Source: Phycisphaerales bacterium
GTDB taxonomy: Bacteria > Planctomycetota > Phycisphaerae > Phycisphaerales > UBA1924
Reading direction: 5' to 3'
Length of the DNA stretch: 57,251 nt
Assembly: GCA_029260475.1 (NCBI GenBank)
Contig: JAJDDE010000061.1
Location: 1 to 57,251 of the forward strand
The translations under genes and the position numbers were made by a program. The notes under the pieces were generated by a model. It was not told the DNA's origin and ran no database searches. It saw only the letters and a program-made list of their open reading frames with translations. Of the stretch, positions 37,661-49,131 are shown piece after piece (positions within the stretch are counted from its first letter, which is position 1; each line of letters opens with the position of its first letter).

Positions 37661-40351
37661 ATGCTGAAGGCCGGTCAGGCGAGGATCCGTTCGTTCCGCG
37701 TGGTGCCCCAGGTGCCGCCCGCGTTGGAACCGCTCTTGGAGATTGCACACAACCTCTGGTGGTCGTGGCACCCCGAGGCGGTGGAGCTCTACGTGCGTCT
37801 GGATCGCGAGCTGTGGGAGAGCACGGGTCACAACCCGGTGAAGATGCTCGGCTCGCTGGACCAGCGGGTGCTCGAACGCGTCGCGGAGGACCAGAGCTAT
37901 CTCCACGCGCTGGGCCTCGTACACGCACGCTTCAAGCATCACAACGATCGCCTGAGTTGGTTCCAGCGCCAGTACCCCAGCACCATGACCCCGGACCACG
38001 GCGAGGATCCGATCCGCGTCGGCTACTTCAGCGCGGAGTTCGGGCTCACCGAGTGCTTCCAGATCTATTCGGGCGGGCTGGGATGCTTGGCGGGGGATCA
38101 CCTGAAGGCCGCGAGTGAGCTTGGCGTGCCGATGTGCGCCGTGGGCCTGCTCTATCGCAACGGGTACTTCCACCAGTACCTCTCGGCGGACGGCTGGCAG
38201 CAGGAGACGTACCCCGATCTCGAATTTGCGAACCAGCCCATCCGGCGGGTGCGCAACGAGGAGGGCGAGCCGATCACCGTCAGCGTCGAGCTGCCCGGGC
38301 GTGAGGTCACGCTCGCGGTGTGGCGCTGCGACGTGGGGCGCGTGCCGCTTTATCTGCTCGACGCCAACCTCCCCGAGAACAGCAAGCAGGACCGCGACAT
38401 CACCAAGTCGCTCTACGGCGGCGATATCGAGACGCGGATCCAGCAGGAGATCGTGCTCGGCATCGGCGGCGTCCGGGCGTTCGAGGCGGTGGGCGAGAAG
38501 GTCAACGTGTTCCACATCAACGAGGGCCACGCCGCGTTCCTGGCGCTCGAGCGCATCAAGAAACTGCGCGAACGCCACGACGTGTCATTCGAGGGCGCGC
38601 TGCGCGCAGGGGCGCCGGGCAACATCTTCACGACGCACACCCCGGTGCCCGCGGGCATCGACCGCTTCAGCCCGGAGATGGTCACGAAGTACATCGGGCC
38701 CATGGCGCATGCGCTGGGCTGCGACCTCAACCGCCTGCTCTCGCTCGGGCGCTCGAACCCCTTCGACGAGAATGAGTTCTTCTCGATGGCGGTGCTCGCG
38801 CTGCGTTCGAGCCAGTTCGCGGGCGGCGTGAGCAAGCTGCACGGCGAGGTGAGCCGCGACATGTGGAAAGACATGTGGCCCGGCACGCCCGCGGAGGAGG
38901 TGCCCATCGGGCACGTCACCAACGGCGTCCACCCGCGCTCCTGGATCAGCCACGAGTTGGTCGCGCTGTACGACCGCTACCTCGGACCCGACTGGCAGCT
39001 GGACCCCGCGGACTTCGGTCTGTGGGAAGCGGCGCACGACATCCCCGACGAGGAGCTGTGGCGTGTGCGCAACCGCTCGCGTGAGAAGATGATCGCGTGG
39101 ACGCGCGGGCGCGTGAGACGGCAGCTCGAAGCGCGCGGTGCGGTGCCCGACGAGATTGAGAAGGCCCTCGCGCCGCTCGACCCCGACGTCTTCACGATCG
39201 GCTTTGCGCGACGATTCGCGACCTACAAGCGCGGCACGCTACTGATGAGCGACGTCGAGCGCCTCGAGAAGATGCTCACCGACGCCGACCGCCCGGTGCA
39301 GATCCTCATCGCGGGCAAGGCGCACCCCGCCGATCGCCCGGGCAAGGAGCTCATCCGCGAACTCGTCAAGCTCAGCGAATCGAAGGACAGCCTCCGGCGC
39401 ATCGTCTTCCTCGAGGACTACGACATGAACGTCGGGCGATGGATGGTGCAGGGGTGCGACCTCTGGCTGAACACGCCGCTGCGCGGCATGGAAGCCTCGG
39501 GCACCTCGGGGATGAAGTGCGCCATGAACGGCGTGATCAACTGCTCCATCCTCGACGGCTGGTGGGACGAGGCGTACGAGCCCGAGGTCGGTTTCGCGAT
39601 CGGGCGGGGCGAGGCGTACGACGACCGCGACGTCGCCGACGCTATCGAGAGCCGGGCGCTGTACGACGTGCTCGAGCGACAGATCCTGCCCGAGTTTTAC
39701 GACCGCGACGCCTCCGGCACGCCCCGCAAGTGGGTGAAGCGGATGAAGGCGTGCATCGCGAACCTGACGCCGCGTTTCTCGACGATCCGCATGGTCGCCG
39801 ACTACGTGGAGCAGTACTACCTGATCTCTTACGGCCTCTCCAACTCGATGCTCGCGGACAACCTGTCCGCCTCCGAGGACCTCGCGCAGCTCATCCAGCG
39901 GTACCACGAGCAGTGGTCCCGCGTGGGCGTGCGCCGGGTGTGGTCCGATGATGGAGCGATCGTTTCGGTCCGCGCCGCGGTGACGCTCAAGGCCGAGGTA
40001 TCGCTCGGCACACTGCAGCCCAGTGAAGTGCGCGTCCAGGCGGTCCACGGCGTGATGAACGACATGGGCGACCTCATGGAGATCGAGCCGATCGACATGC
40101 GCCTCGCGGGCGCCGACGAGGACACCCGCCTGGGCGAGGGCGTCTACGCCTTCGAGGGCGTGATCACGCCCGCCGGTTCGGGTCAGTGCGGGGTCTCGGT
40201 GCGGATCGTGCCGCGGGACGACAGGCTCGTCGGCACGCGTCTGCCTGGCCTGATCTCGTGGGACCAGGGCGAGAGCGGCGTGCTGAGCGATCGTGACGAG
40301 TCGCAGAAGACCAAGAAAAAGGCCAGACCCGAACCCGCATCCACGGGCTGA
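37661..40351 (+). CDS. glgP: Alpha-glucan (glycogen) phosphorylase, TIGR02094-type
   Basis: An 896-residue enzyme of the short alpha-glucan phosphorylase group. The DUF3417-type N-terminus reads NLWWSWHPEAVELYVRLDRE; next come GYFSAEFGLTECFQIYSGGL and FHINEGHAAFLALERI. The PLP lysine is Lys619 in EASGTSGMKCAMNG. It releases glucose-1-phosphate from alpha-1,4-glucans. The C-terminal 130 residues form a beta-rich extension seen in this subgroup. ATG 37661, with a GAGGA box, is chosen; the frame is open through murJ but that is shadow. It is convergent with the next gene, with 19 bases between stops. Confidence 0.92.
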   Translation: MLKAGQARIRSFRVVPQVPPALEPLLEIAHNLWWSWHPEAVELYVRLDRELWESTGHNPVKMLGSLDQRVLERVAEDQSYLHALGLVHARFKHHNDRLSWFQRQYPSTMTPDHGEDPIRVGYFSAEFGLTECFQIYSGGLGCLAGDHLKAASELGVPMCAVGLLYRNGYFHQYLSADGWQQETYPDLEFANQPIRRVRNEEGEPITVSVELPGREVTLAVWRCDVGRVPLYLLDANLPENSKQDRDITKSLYGGDIETRIQQEIVLGIGGVRAFEAVGEKVNVFHINEGHAAFLALERIKKLRERHDVSFEGALRAGAPGNIFTTHTPVPAGIDRFSPEMVTKYIGPMAHALGCDLNRLLSLGRSNPFDENEFFSMAVLALRSSQFAGGVSKLHGEVSRDMWKDMWPGTPAEEVPIGHVTNGVHPRSWISHELVALYDRYLGPDWQLDPADFGLWEAAHDIPDEELWRVRNRSREKMIAWTRGRVRRQLEARGAVPDEIEKALAPLDPDVFTIGFARRFATYKRGTLLMSDVERLEKMLTDADRPVQILIAGKAHPADRPGKELIRELVKLSESKDSLRRIVFLEDYDMNVGRWMVQGCDLWLNTPLRGMEASGTSGMKCAMNGVINCSILDGWWDEAYEPEVGFAIGRGEAYDDRDVADAIESRALYDVLERQILPEFYDRDASGTPRKWVKRMKACIANLTPRFSTIRMVADYVEQYYLISYGLSNSMLADNLSASEDLAQLIQRYHEQWSRVGVRRVWSDDGAIVSVRAAVTLKAEVSLGTLQPSEVRVQAVHGVMNDMGDLMEIEPIDMRLAGADEDTRLGEGVYAFEGVITPAGSGQCGVSVRIVPRDDRLVGTRLPGLISWDQGESGVLSDRDESQKTKKKARPEPASTG

Positions 40352-40370
40352 ATCGGCGCCGCAGGTCGGC

Positions 40371-40655
40371 TTACAGGTTCGGCAACCCCCAGAGTGTCGG
40401 TTCGCCGGTGCGCTTGGTGTACCACGTCTCGGTGGTCCGCCGGAGCTCGGAGACGAACCCGACGCCCACGACCTCGGAGCCGACGAGCGTCGCGATGAGC
40501 TCGCGTTCGTCCACCATGAGTTCGACGAGCTTCACGCCCTGCCTCTCCGCGAGTGCGCGGGCGGCGCTCTCGACGGTCGCGCGCACGCGCTCGTCGCTGA
40601 GCGCATCGGTCTGCGACCGCAGTGTGACCGTGATGACTTCTTGCCCGCCGCTCAT
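40371..40655 (-). CDS. Small conserved-looking protein, function unknown
   Basis: A 94-residue protein with a plausible alpha/beta fold: ITVTLRSQTDALSDERVRAT, a helix ending ARALAERQGVKLVELMVDER, then GSEVVGVGFVSELRRTTETW. No family is recognised. Its ATG overlaps the stop of the GmhB-like gene (ATGA), so it is translationally coupled to it; this overlap decides the start. Confidence 0.6.
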   Translation of the reverse strand: MSGGQEVITVTLRSQTDALSDERVRATVESAARALAERQGVKLVELMVDERELIATLVGSEVVGVGFVSELRRTTETWYTKRTGEPTLWGLPNL

Positions 40656-41218
40656 CGCGTGGCTCCGGTGCGTTGAAGGACCAGACGAGCGGCGTCCAGG
40701 ATGTTCGGAACGATCGCGTCCGCGCAGGTCTCTGGGTCTTCTCGTGCGATCAGCACGCTGGAACACCCCGCCCCCCTTCCCGCGATGCAGTCGCGCGGGG
40801 CGTCCCCGATCACCCATGAGGAGGCCAGGTCGAGCCCGCGCCGCTCCGCCATATCGAGGATCATGCCCGGCTGCGGCTTCCGCCAGGCGTGCTCGCGCGT
40901 GAATTCGGGCACGGTGCCCTTGGGATGGAAGGGGCAGTAGCGGAATTCGTCGATCAGGCCGCCCAGCAGTTCGTTGAGGCGGGCGTGGACACGCTCGACG
41001 TCGTGCGTGGTGTATTTCCCCCGGGCGACGCCGCCCTGATTGGTGATGACGCCGAGAAAGAGCCCGGCACCGCTGAGCAGGACACAGGCCTCCTGAGCGC
41101 CTGGTAGCAGCTCGACGAGCCCGGGATCGCCCAGATCGCCGTCGGGCGCGAGTCCGGTGGTGCGGATGAGGGTGTCATCGCGGTCGAGGAATACGGCTGG
41201 GCGGGGTATCGGGGGCAT
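40652..41218 (-). CDS. gmhB: D-glycero-D-manno-heptose bisphosphate phosphatase-like HAD protein
   Basis: A 188-residue HAD subclass IIIA protein: AVFLDRDDTLI (motif 1), VITNQGGVARGKYT (motif 2), YCPFHPKG, AWRKPQPGMILDMAERRG and VIGDAPRDCIAG (motif 4). These are the order and spacing of GmhB, which removes the 7-phosphate from heptose bisphosphate for LPS core synthesis. The structural zinc loop is altered: the first pair is CPFH, but the usual CxC before RKPxPGM is HAW, so zinc binding is doubtful. HisB-type histidinol phosphatase is an alternative. Confidence 0.8.
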   Translation of the reverse strand: MPPIPRPAVFLDRDDTLIRTTGLAPDGDLGDPGLVELLPGAQEACVLLSGAGLFLGVITNQGGVARGKYTTHDVERVHARLNELLGGLIDEFRYCPFHPKGTVPEFTREHAWRKPQPGMILDMAERRGLDLASSWVIGDAPRDCIAGRGAGCSSVLIAREDPETCADAIVPNILDAARLVLQRTGATR

Positions 41219-41312
41219 AATGGGGACAGGCTACCCGTGGGCGAGGTGAGGGGCGTCGCTTGCCCGGGGTTGAGAACCCCGTTCGGAGCGCGCGAATCTG
41301 GTCGGGTGGCGC

Positions 41313-41341
41313 TTGTTCAGCGCGAGAATAGGGACTATCTT
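41313..41341 (+). promoter_or_regulatory. Candidate promoter for tRNA-Thr and tuf
   Basis: TTGTTC and TATCTT separated by 17 bases, 68 bases before tRNA-Thr, in the spacer that divides this cluster from the divergent gmhB gene. It matches four of six consensus bases at each hexamer. Confidence 0.4.
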
Positions 41342-41409
41342 TGCCGACTCGCCAGACCGGGCGTAGCGCGGTCGGTGTCCTCTGGATCACACCGGAGGGC
41401 GTGGCGGAG

Positions 41410-41481
41410 GCCACCGTAGCTCAGTGGTAGAGCACACCCTTGGTAAGGGTGAGGTCAAGGGTTCAAGTCCCTTCGGTGGCT
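41410..41481 (+). tRNA. tRNA-Thr(GGU)
   Basis: Acceptor GCCACCG/CGGTGGC, D stem GCTC/GAGC, anticodon stem CACCC/GGGTG with loop TTGGTAA (anticodon GGT at 41442-41444), T arm AAGGG-TTCAAGT-CCCTT, discriminator T. CCA is not encoded. tRNA-Thr upstream of tuf is a common bacterial arrangement. Confidence 0.95.
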
Positions 41482-41728
41482 TATGACGATCGATCGCCGT
41501 CCCTCGGGCGGTCGCGTGGGCCGATTTGCGGCCTACCGTTGTCTTCTGCGTTACTCGGCCCGTGGTGGGTCGGACGTGGTACGGGTCGTGTTCCCATGCG
41601 AGCGGGAGCAAGGCTTGAGGGTCCCCAGTGCCGACGGAGGTCGTTGGCGGGGCGTTGGATCCAGCTCGCAGTGACGGGCCGCCATGCGGTCTCGTCCGTG
41701 AACACACACACGGTGGAGGCTACACCGA
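41482..41728 (+). other. Spacer between tRNA-Thr and tuf
   Basis: 247 bases with no supported gene or T-tailed hairpin. A GGTGGAGG ribosome binding site lies at 41712-41719. It probably forms the 5' untranslated region of tuf within a transcript started before tRNA-Thr. Confidence 0.5.
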
Positions 41729-42931
<1,203 letters not shown>

Positions 42932-42936
42932 TCGAC

Positions 42937-42992
42937 CGGCCTCTGTGAGGCCGCGAATCGCACTATCCGTGGGGCACGTGAAAGCGTGCCCC
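42937..42992 (+). other. Two hairpins between tuf and rpmG
   Basis: A 7-bp stem (CGGCCTC/GAGGCCG, three-base loop, 42937-42953) and an 8-bp stem (GGGGCACG/CGTGCCCC, six-base loop, 42971-42992). Neither is followed by a T-run, so they look like partial terminators, processing sites or mRNA-stabilising elements that lower expression of downstream genes relative to tuf. Confidence 0.55.
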
Positions 42993-43083
42993 GCGTCTTC
43001 CCACAACGATCCCATCCCGGCGGTTGCCCGGGCCTCGCGCGGTGGGCGTGAGCGCCCCCCGCCCAACAGACTCGGTGAGCATC

Positions 43084-43266
43084 ATGGCCAAGAAAAAGGG
43101 CGACGCCCGCGAATACGTCTGGTTGCAGTGCTCCGAGACGGGTGACCTGAACTACCGCACGCAGGTCAACGTCAAGGGCGGTCTGCCCGAGAAGCTCAAG
43201 GATGGGCTCAACAAGTACTGCCCGCGTCTGCGCAAGCACACGCTGCACAAGATCAAACGCAAGTGA
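43084..43266 (+). CDS. rpmG: 50S ribosomal protein L33
   Basis: A 60-residue L33 protein: [44 protein letters not shown]. Only one Cys of each CxxC pair is left (CSET and CPRL), so this is a zinc-free form. Position between tuf and tRNA-Trp/secE is typical. ATG 43084 is decided by homology; the earlier open frame is unrelated. Confidence 0.92.
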   Translation: MAKKKGDAREYVWLQCSETGDLNYRTQVNVKGGLPEKLKDGLNKYCPRLRKHTLHKIKRK

Positions 43267-43309
43267 CCGCGCTCGTCGTGCCTCTCGAGGTACGGCGGGA
43301 TCGCGAGGG

Positions 43310-43382
43310 ACGCCAATAGCTCAATTGGTAGAGCAGCTGATTCCAAATCAGCAGGTTGGGAGTTCGAGTCTCTCTTGGCGTG
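43310..43382 (+). tRNA. tRNA-Trp(CCA)
   Basis: Acceptor ACGCCAA/TTGGCGT, D stem GCTC/GAGC, anticodon stem GCTGA/TCAGC with loop TTCCAAA (anticodon CCA), T arm GGGAG-TTCGAGT-CTCTC with one G-T pair, discriminator G. The 3' CCA is not encoded. Located just before secE, as in many bacteria. Confidence 0.95.
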
Positions 43383-43479
43383 TTCCGAGGGCCAAATCGC
43401 CGTGTTGTCGGCGGAGGCCCAAGACCCCGATGCCCGACCCGTTCCGCGGCTGGGCCCGATTGAGCAGGAGCTCCCGACG

Positions 43480-43908
43480 ATGGCAGGTTTGACTCCCTAC
43501 AAGGCTGGCCAGGGGTACTGGACACGCATCTTCAGCGCCATCGGCTTCCTCGCCGTGACCGCCTACACCGCTCAGTGGGTGTATCGCGAGTCCGCCGCGT
43601 GGTTCGGCAACAACGTCGGCGAGGGCCAGCTCGGTCTGTACCAGGGCGGCTCGGCGGCGATTATCCTGCTCCTCGGCGCGATCATCATCTACTGGCTCAT
43701 CTACGTGAAGCACCGGACTTCCGAGTTCCTCATCGCCACCGAGGGCGAGATGCGCAAGGTCAACTGGTCCACACGCAAGGAAGTCATCGGCTCCACCTGG
43801 GTCGTCATCGCGATCAGCGCGATCATCGCGGCGATCCTGCTGGTCACCGACATCTTCTTCTCGCGCATCTTCACCTGGGTCGGTGTCCTCGAAGGCACCG
43901 CCTCGTGA
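43480..43908 (+). CDS. secE: Preprotein translocase subunit SecE
   Basis: A 142-residue protein with three predicted transmembrane helices (IFSAIGFLAVTAYTAQWVY, AIILLLGAIIIYWLIYV, WVVIAISAIIAAILLVTDIF). The conserved SecE amphipathic segment EGEMRKVNWSTRKEVIGSTW precedes the last helix. It clamps SecY in the translocon. The three-helix form resembles the E. coli protein in length. ATG 43480 has CAGGAG nine bases upstream; in-frame sequence before it overlaps tRNA-Trp and is rejected. Confidence 0.92.
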   Translation: MAGLTPYKAGQGYWTRIFSAIGFLAVTAYTAQWVYRESAAWFGNNVGEGQLGLYQGGSAAIILLLGAIIIYWLIYVKHRTSEFLIATEGEMRKVNWSTRKEVIGSTWVVIAISAIIAAILLVTDIFFSRIFTWVGVLEGTAS

Positions 43909-44015
43909 GCCGCGCGGGGTAGGGCTTCCGGCCCGCCCCCGATTCCCGCGCCCTTTCCCGGCGTGATCACACCCCCCGTCCCCACGTTCCACGCACCGAA
44001 AGCGCGGCCTCGACC

Positions 44016-44804
44016 ATGATCGAAGAGAAGCCCACCAGCCCCGAGCTCGAAGAGACCAACGCCGTCGAAGCGCCCGAAGAAGCCTCGACGGACAACGCCC
44101 CCGAAGCGCCCGCGCCGGCTCTCGAGGTGCCCGACGCAGCGACACCCGCGCCCGCCGAGGCCGAGGTCAAGCCCGCCGCCGACGCGATGGACGGTCGCAT
44201 CAACGAGGTCGCCGACAAGCTGATCGATGGCGAGCCCGTCGTCTACGACGGCATGGGCTGGTTCGTGCTCCGCGTCGCCTCCAACAAGGAGAGCTCGGTC
44301 CGCGACACGCTGCTCCGCAAGGTGGAGATCGAGGACCTCAAGCACCTCGTGAACCGCATCCTCGTGCCCACCGAGAAGACCAAGACCATCAAGGGCGGCA
44401 AGCAGCGCATCACCGAGACCAAGCTGTACCCGGGCTACGTCTTCGTCGAGATGCGCCTCGAAGAGGACGGGCGCATCCCGCAGGACGTCTTCTTCCTCAT
44501 CAAAGAGACCACCGGCGTGGGCGACTTCGTCGGCACCACCGGTCGTCCGACCGCGCTCGCGAACCACGAGATCGAGAAGATGCTCTTGGACTCCCGCCGC
44601 CCCGAGGACGTCGGCGAGATCCGCATGGTCTTCGAGAAGGGCGAGGCGGTCACCATCAAGGAAGGCCCCTTCGAGAACTACGAGGGCACGGTGGACGAGC
44701 TCATCCCCGAGAAGGGCCTCGTCCGCGTCCTGGTCACGATCTTCGGTCGTCAGGCCCCGATCGAGCTCGAAGAGTGGCAGATCGCCAAGGCCGGCGAGGA
44801 GTAA
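44016..44804 (+). CDS. nusG: Transcription termination/antitermination protein NusG
   Basis: A 262-residue NusG. The NGN domain starts near residue 85 (WFVLRVASNKESSVRDTLLR; ETKLYPGYVFVEMRL) and the KOW domain near 205 (FEKGEAVTIKEGPFENYEGT; FGRQAPIELEEWQI). It binds RNA polymerase to modulate pausing and Rho termination and links to ribosomal S10. The first 80 residues are an acidic Ala/Pro/Glu-rich extension absent from E. coli NusG (181 residues), probably disordered. Confidence 0.95.
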   Translation: MIEEKPTSPELEETNAVEAPEEASTDNAPEAPAPALEVPDAATPAPAEAEVKPAADAMDGRINEVADKLIDGEPVVYDGMGWFVLRVASNKESSVRDTLLRKVEIEDLKHLVNRILVPTEKTKTIKGGKQRITETKLYPGYVFVEMRLEEDGRIPQDVFFLIKETTGVGDFVGTTGRPTALANHEIEKMLLDSRRPEDVGEIRMVFEKGEAVTIKEGPFENYEGTVDELIPEKGLVRVLVTIFGRQAPIELEEWQIAKAGEE

Positions 44805-44834
44805 AACTCGCAAGGCATCCTGTATGCACCTCCC

Positions 44835-44868
44835 ACGAAGGCCCGATCCCGGGCCTTCGTTTCGTTTT
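44835..44868 (+). terminator. Rho-independent terminator after nusG
   Basis: An 11-bp perfect stem (ACGAAGGCCCG / CGGGCCTTCGT) with a four-base loop followed by TTCGTTTT, 31 bases after the nusG stop. It closes the tuf-nusG cluster before any rplK gene. Confidence 0.9.
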
Positions 44869-44958
44869 GCGGGAACCCGCTCCCTTCGGGTGCGTCAGAG
44901 GGTGCGGTCACCTGAGGGGTGAGCCAAGGGCGGTGGGTTCGCCCGCGGAGGCGACAGG

Positions 44959-45333
44959 ATGAACAACGCGGCTCGCGCGATCACTGGTCTCGTAGGCGTG
45001 TGCTGCCTGATAGCGGCAGGAACATTGCTGCTCAGGCCGAACTCTACGAAGTCCCCGGCCATCAATCACGAGGGGCGTCCGGTGTTCGACAGCGCCGTCG
45101 TTCGACTCGCGCCGCCGGTCCGTACGCCGCCGAGGACATCGGTCAGGCCCTCGACGCCGGATGCCGCGGCGTCGCATGACGTCAGACAAAGACCACCGCG
45201 CGGTCGTACGGTGACCACCACGACCACGACCACCACGACAACAACATCAACCAGAACCGCGAACCGGGTGCCCGACGATGACGCGCCGTTGATCCTGATG
45301 GACACGATCTACGCGCGGTTCTCGGTTCGGTGA
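44959..45333 (+). CDS. Small membrane-anchored protein with a poly-threonine tract
   Basis: A 124-residue protein with one N-terminal hydrophobic helix (residues 6-25), then a Pro/Arg-rich stretch and a run of 12 threonines near residue 85, followed by a short C-terminal segment (LILMDTIYARFSVR). The Thr run is coded by an imperfect ACC/ACG/ACA repeat. No family is recognised. ATG 44959 has a GGAGG box about nine bases upstream, which supports real translation. Confidence 0.5.
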   Translation: MNNAARAITGLVGVCCLIAAGTLLLRPNSTKSPAINHEGRPVFDSAVVRLAPPVRTPPRTSVRPSTPDAAASHDVRQRPPRGRTVTTTTTTTTTTTSTRTANRVPDDDAPLILMDTIYARFSVR

Positions 45334-45340
45334 GCGGCGG

Positions 45341-46762
<1,422 letters not shown>

Positions 46763-47891
46763 GGGGACCAGAGTACTCGGGCGGTGCCTGTGCCGCCTCG
46801 CGGATGAACTCGTGCAGGTCGAGCGTGATATCATCGCCCGCCTCGATGTGCAGGATGGTGCGCAGGGTCAGTGTCCCATTTTGCTCGCTGAGGCCGGTAT
46901 CCACGCGGATCCGATACCGCCCCGGTTCGAGTTCGGCTGGGCTCTCCGTCATGTTCCCGGGTCCGGCTGTTCCGGTCCGATCGACATCAACCAAGTCGGC
47001 TGAGCTGATGTACGTCACCGCAGAATCGAGCGAGCTGATGTCGATCGGTTCGATCGACGCCTTCGCGAGTAGTTCAGCGTCGAAGTCGTCGCCGCGGTAC
47101 CAGAAGTAGATCTTTGCGGGGTTGATGAGTTCACGACACGTCCCCGCCTTACGGACGCGCCCGTTTTCGATAGTGAACCCCGTCGTACAGCGGTGCCCGG
47201 TAGTCTCATTGGTGTACGAGTACTCGAAGTGGTTGTTGAAGCCGCCACCCTCGAACCGCGCAGGTACCCGAGGTTCGCCGAAGCGCCGTTTCACCAAGTG
47301 GCTCTGTTCGCCAACGATCGCGTATCCCACAGGAAGGCCCTGCGCAAAGTCGACGAAGTGTCCAGATCCGCGGTACTCAAGGTCGAGATAGTGTGCTTCG
47401 CCATTCGCTACGACGACATACGCGAGAGGCGTGTGCAGTTGGTCGATGTTCAACGCGTGGAGCAGGTCTCGGGACTGTGAAGCAGTCGGGTACAGGCGCG
47501 TGCGCCGGGTGTCTTTAATCGATTCCAGCGGTGCTGTCGCGTCGTTCCGATCCCGTAGCACGATCTCGACGATTCGTGCGGGTGTGTCTGTATCGAGCAG
47601 GTTGAGAGTGTGCTCGATCGTTGATGCGACGCGGCTCCAGCCCTCGGAGTCGGGTGTCCGGAAAATGACCATCGTTGGGGCGTCTCGCGCGAGAACTTTG
47701 ATCGTTGTCCTGAGCCCGTCGTGGGTTGGCATCGTGAGACCGAGGGCCGCAGTGCGTAGCGTTTGTCGTGGCTCGTGCGTGATGCCCCAGTGCGTGCTGG
47801 ATAAACAGCCGCACATCAGCAGCGCGACGAGGATCCACGGCGAGGCTCGAAGAGTGGTCATGCTCATTCAGATTCTCCTACCCGGAAGGCG

Positions 47892-47983
47892 TTCACGCTC
47901 GCCCGGGACACCTCACGCCAGACTGCCAACCCATTCGGAGAGGCAGTTGGCGTAGTCGATGGTCAGCATGGGGACCAGATTAC
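47892..47983. repeat. 92-base spacer repeat, copy 1 (between lipoproteins A and B)
   Basis: 92 bases identical to 49163-49254 except at one position. It covers the last bases of gene B including its TAA stop, a truncated pgi 5' end, and a GC-rich segment next to gene A that also occurs upstream of gene B. Confidence 0.9.
47913..47969 (-). pseudogene. Truncated pgi 5' end, copy 1
   Basis: An 18-codon frame, MLTIDYANCLSEWVGSLA then TGA. Residues 1-12 match the start of Pgi (MLTIAYANCLSE) with one change; the rest is not Pgi. It is a remnant of the pgi gene copied during duplication of the lipoprotein unit. Whether the mini-frame is translated is unknown; no ribosome binding site is apparent. 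Confidence 0.75.
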
Positions 47984-49131
47984 TCTGGTCCGGACTCCAA
48001 CGCCCGCCGAATGTGTTCGTGCAGGTCCACGCGGGCTTTATCGTGCGCCCCGATCTCGATCACGATCGACGTATCCACCTCCGCGACGCGCCTGGGCCCT
48101 TGCACAGTGACCAAGAGGAGGGAGAGTCGGTAGGTGCCCGGGCGGGTGTTGAAGCAGACAGTGTTCGGGTACTCAAGGTACTCGTGTGTGTTGAACCGGT
48201 GGTATCGCAGGGCGTGATCCGTTTCGTGGAGATACGCGCTCTCGACAGTGACCAAAGTCGTGGAAGTCGAGCCTTCGAGTTCCGAGGCGATCGCCGGGGC
48301 GATCTTGGCGATGGCTCGTCGTTGGAAGGTGCTGTCCACGCCGGAGATGCACACTGTTCCGGGGTCGGTGTAGATGCGGGTGTGTCGTCGAGGTGTCTCG
48401 TCGTGCCCCGTGTACTCCGAGAGTGGGAGCACTTCGCGCCGAGTTCTCGCGAAGCTCGCGACGACATCATGGTTTGTCGCGGGGTTGTGGTAGCGGGCAA
48501 CGAGGGCACCGTCGTGCTCTATTTCGATGTGCGCGACGCCTGCGTACAGGCGTTGAAATTCGTCGACGGTCCATCGCCTATCGAAGAGATCAACGGGGAA
48601 GCCCATCGCGAGGTCCGCGAGGGGGCCGATCTCCGAGTCGTCGAGCTCATACATCGTGATGCGTTCCGCAGGCGCGTCGGGCATCGCGAAGTAAGCGGCG
48701 AAACCCGAATAGAACTCGGAAACCGGTGACGCGATCGGGTCGTCGGGGCTCACTTCGACGCGGATCCAGTTCTCGGGGACGATCGGCGGCGCTTCCGATG
48801 CGTCCTGTTCGTGCGAAGACGCCCGTATCGCGATCTCCACGACGATGAAGTCGGTGTGCGCACCTAGTTCGCGGGCGAGACGGCGCACGCTGTTTGCAGA
48901 CCTCGAGAACTCCCACGCGTCCCTGCGGTTGGAGTGAAAGACGATCAACGCGGCACGCCCCGCGACGAGGTCGGCGATGCTCGGGGCGTTCTTGGCGCCG
49001 TTCAGGACAGGACTGCGAAACGCCCTCGAATCAGTGTCGAGCCTCATCGGCGGCAACCCGGGGTAGAGACACCCCGCCATCAGCAGCGCGAAGAGGGTCC
49101 AGGGGGTCAGTTGTCTTGTGCGTGTGTGCAT
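47980..49131 (-). CDS. Array lipoprotein B, function unknown
   Basis: A 383-residue predicted lipoprotein (WTLFALLMAGC, Cys21). It shares with A and C the order of elements: a hydrophobic strand (AALIVFHSNRRDAWEF), VVEIAI, LADLAMGFPVDLFD, YHNPATNHDVVASFARTR, and a C-terminal PGTYRLSLLLV...ARVDLHEHI. Overall identity to the others looks low outside the signal peptide. ATG 49131 starts the signal peptide, whose DNA and 40 upstream bases are almost the same as in gene C. GC content is lower than in flanking housekeeping genes. It ends with TAA inside the spacer repeat. Confidence 0.65.
   Translation of the reverse strand: MHTRTRQLTPWTLFALLMAGCLYPGLPPMRLDTDSRAFRSPVLNGAKNAPSIADLVAGRAALIVFHSNRRDAWEFSRSANSVRRLARELGAHTDFIVVEIAIRASSHEQDASEAPPIVPENWIRVEVSPDDPIASPVSEFYSGFAAYFAMPDAPAERITMYELDDSEIGPLADLAMGFPVDLFDRRWTVDEFQRLYAGVAHIEIEHDGALVARYHNPATNHDVVASFARTRREVLPLSEYTGHDETPRRHTRIYTDPGTVCISGVDSTFQRRAIAKIAPAIASELEGSTSTTLVTVESAYLHETDHALRYHRFNTHEYLEYPNTVCFNTRPGTYRLSLLLVTVQGPRRVAEVDTSIVIEIGAHDKARVDLHEHIRRALESGPE

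Noticed and set aside
42971-42992. Full terminator between tuf and rpmG
   Set aside because: The stem is followed by GCGTCTTCC rather than a T-run, so complete termination is unlikely.
45205-45262. ACC/ACG repeat as a possible CRISPR or direct-repeat array
   Set aside because: It is a trinucleotide microsatellite inside a reading frame without unique spacers.
47913-47969. The 18-codon MLTIDYANCLSE frame as a conserved leader peptide or small gene
   Set aside because: The match to the first codons of pgi and its repetition at each array junction are better explained as a duplication remnant.
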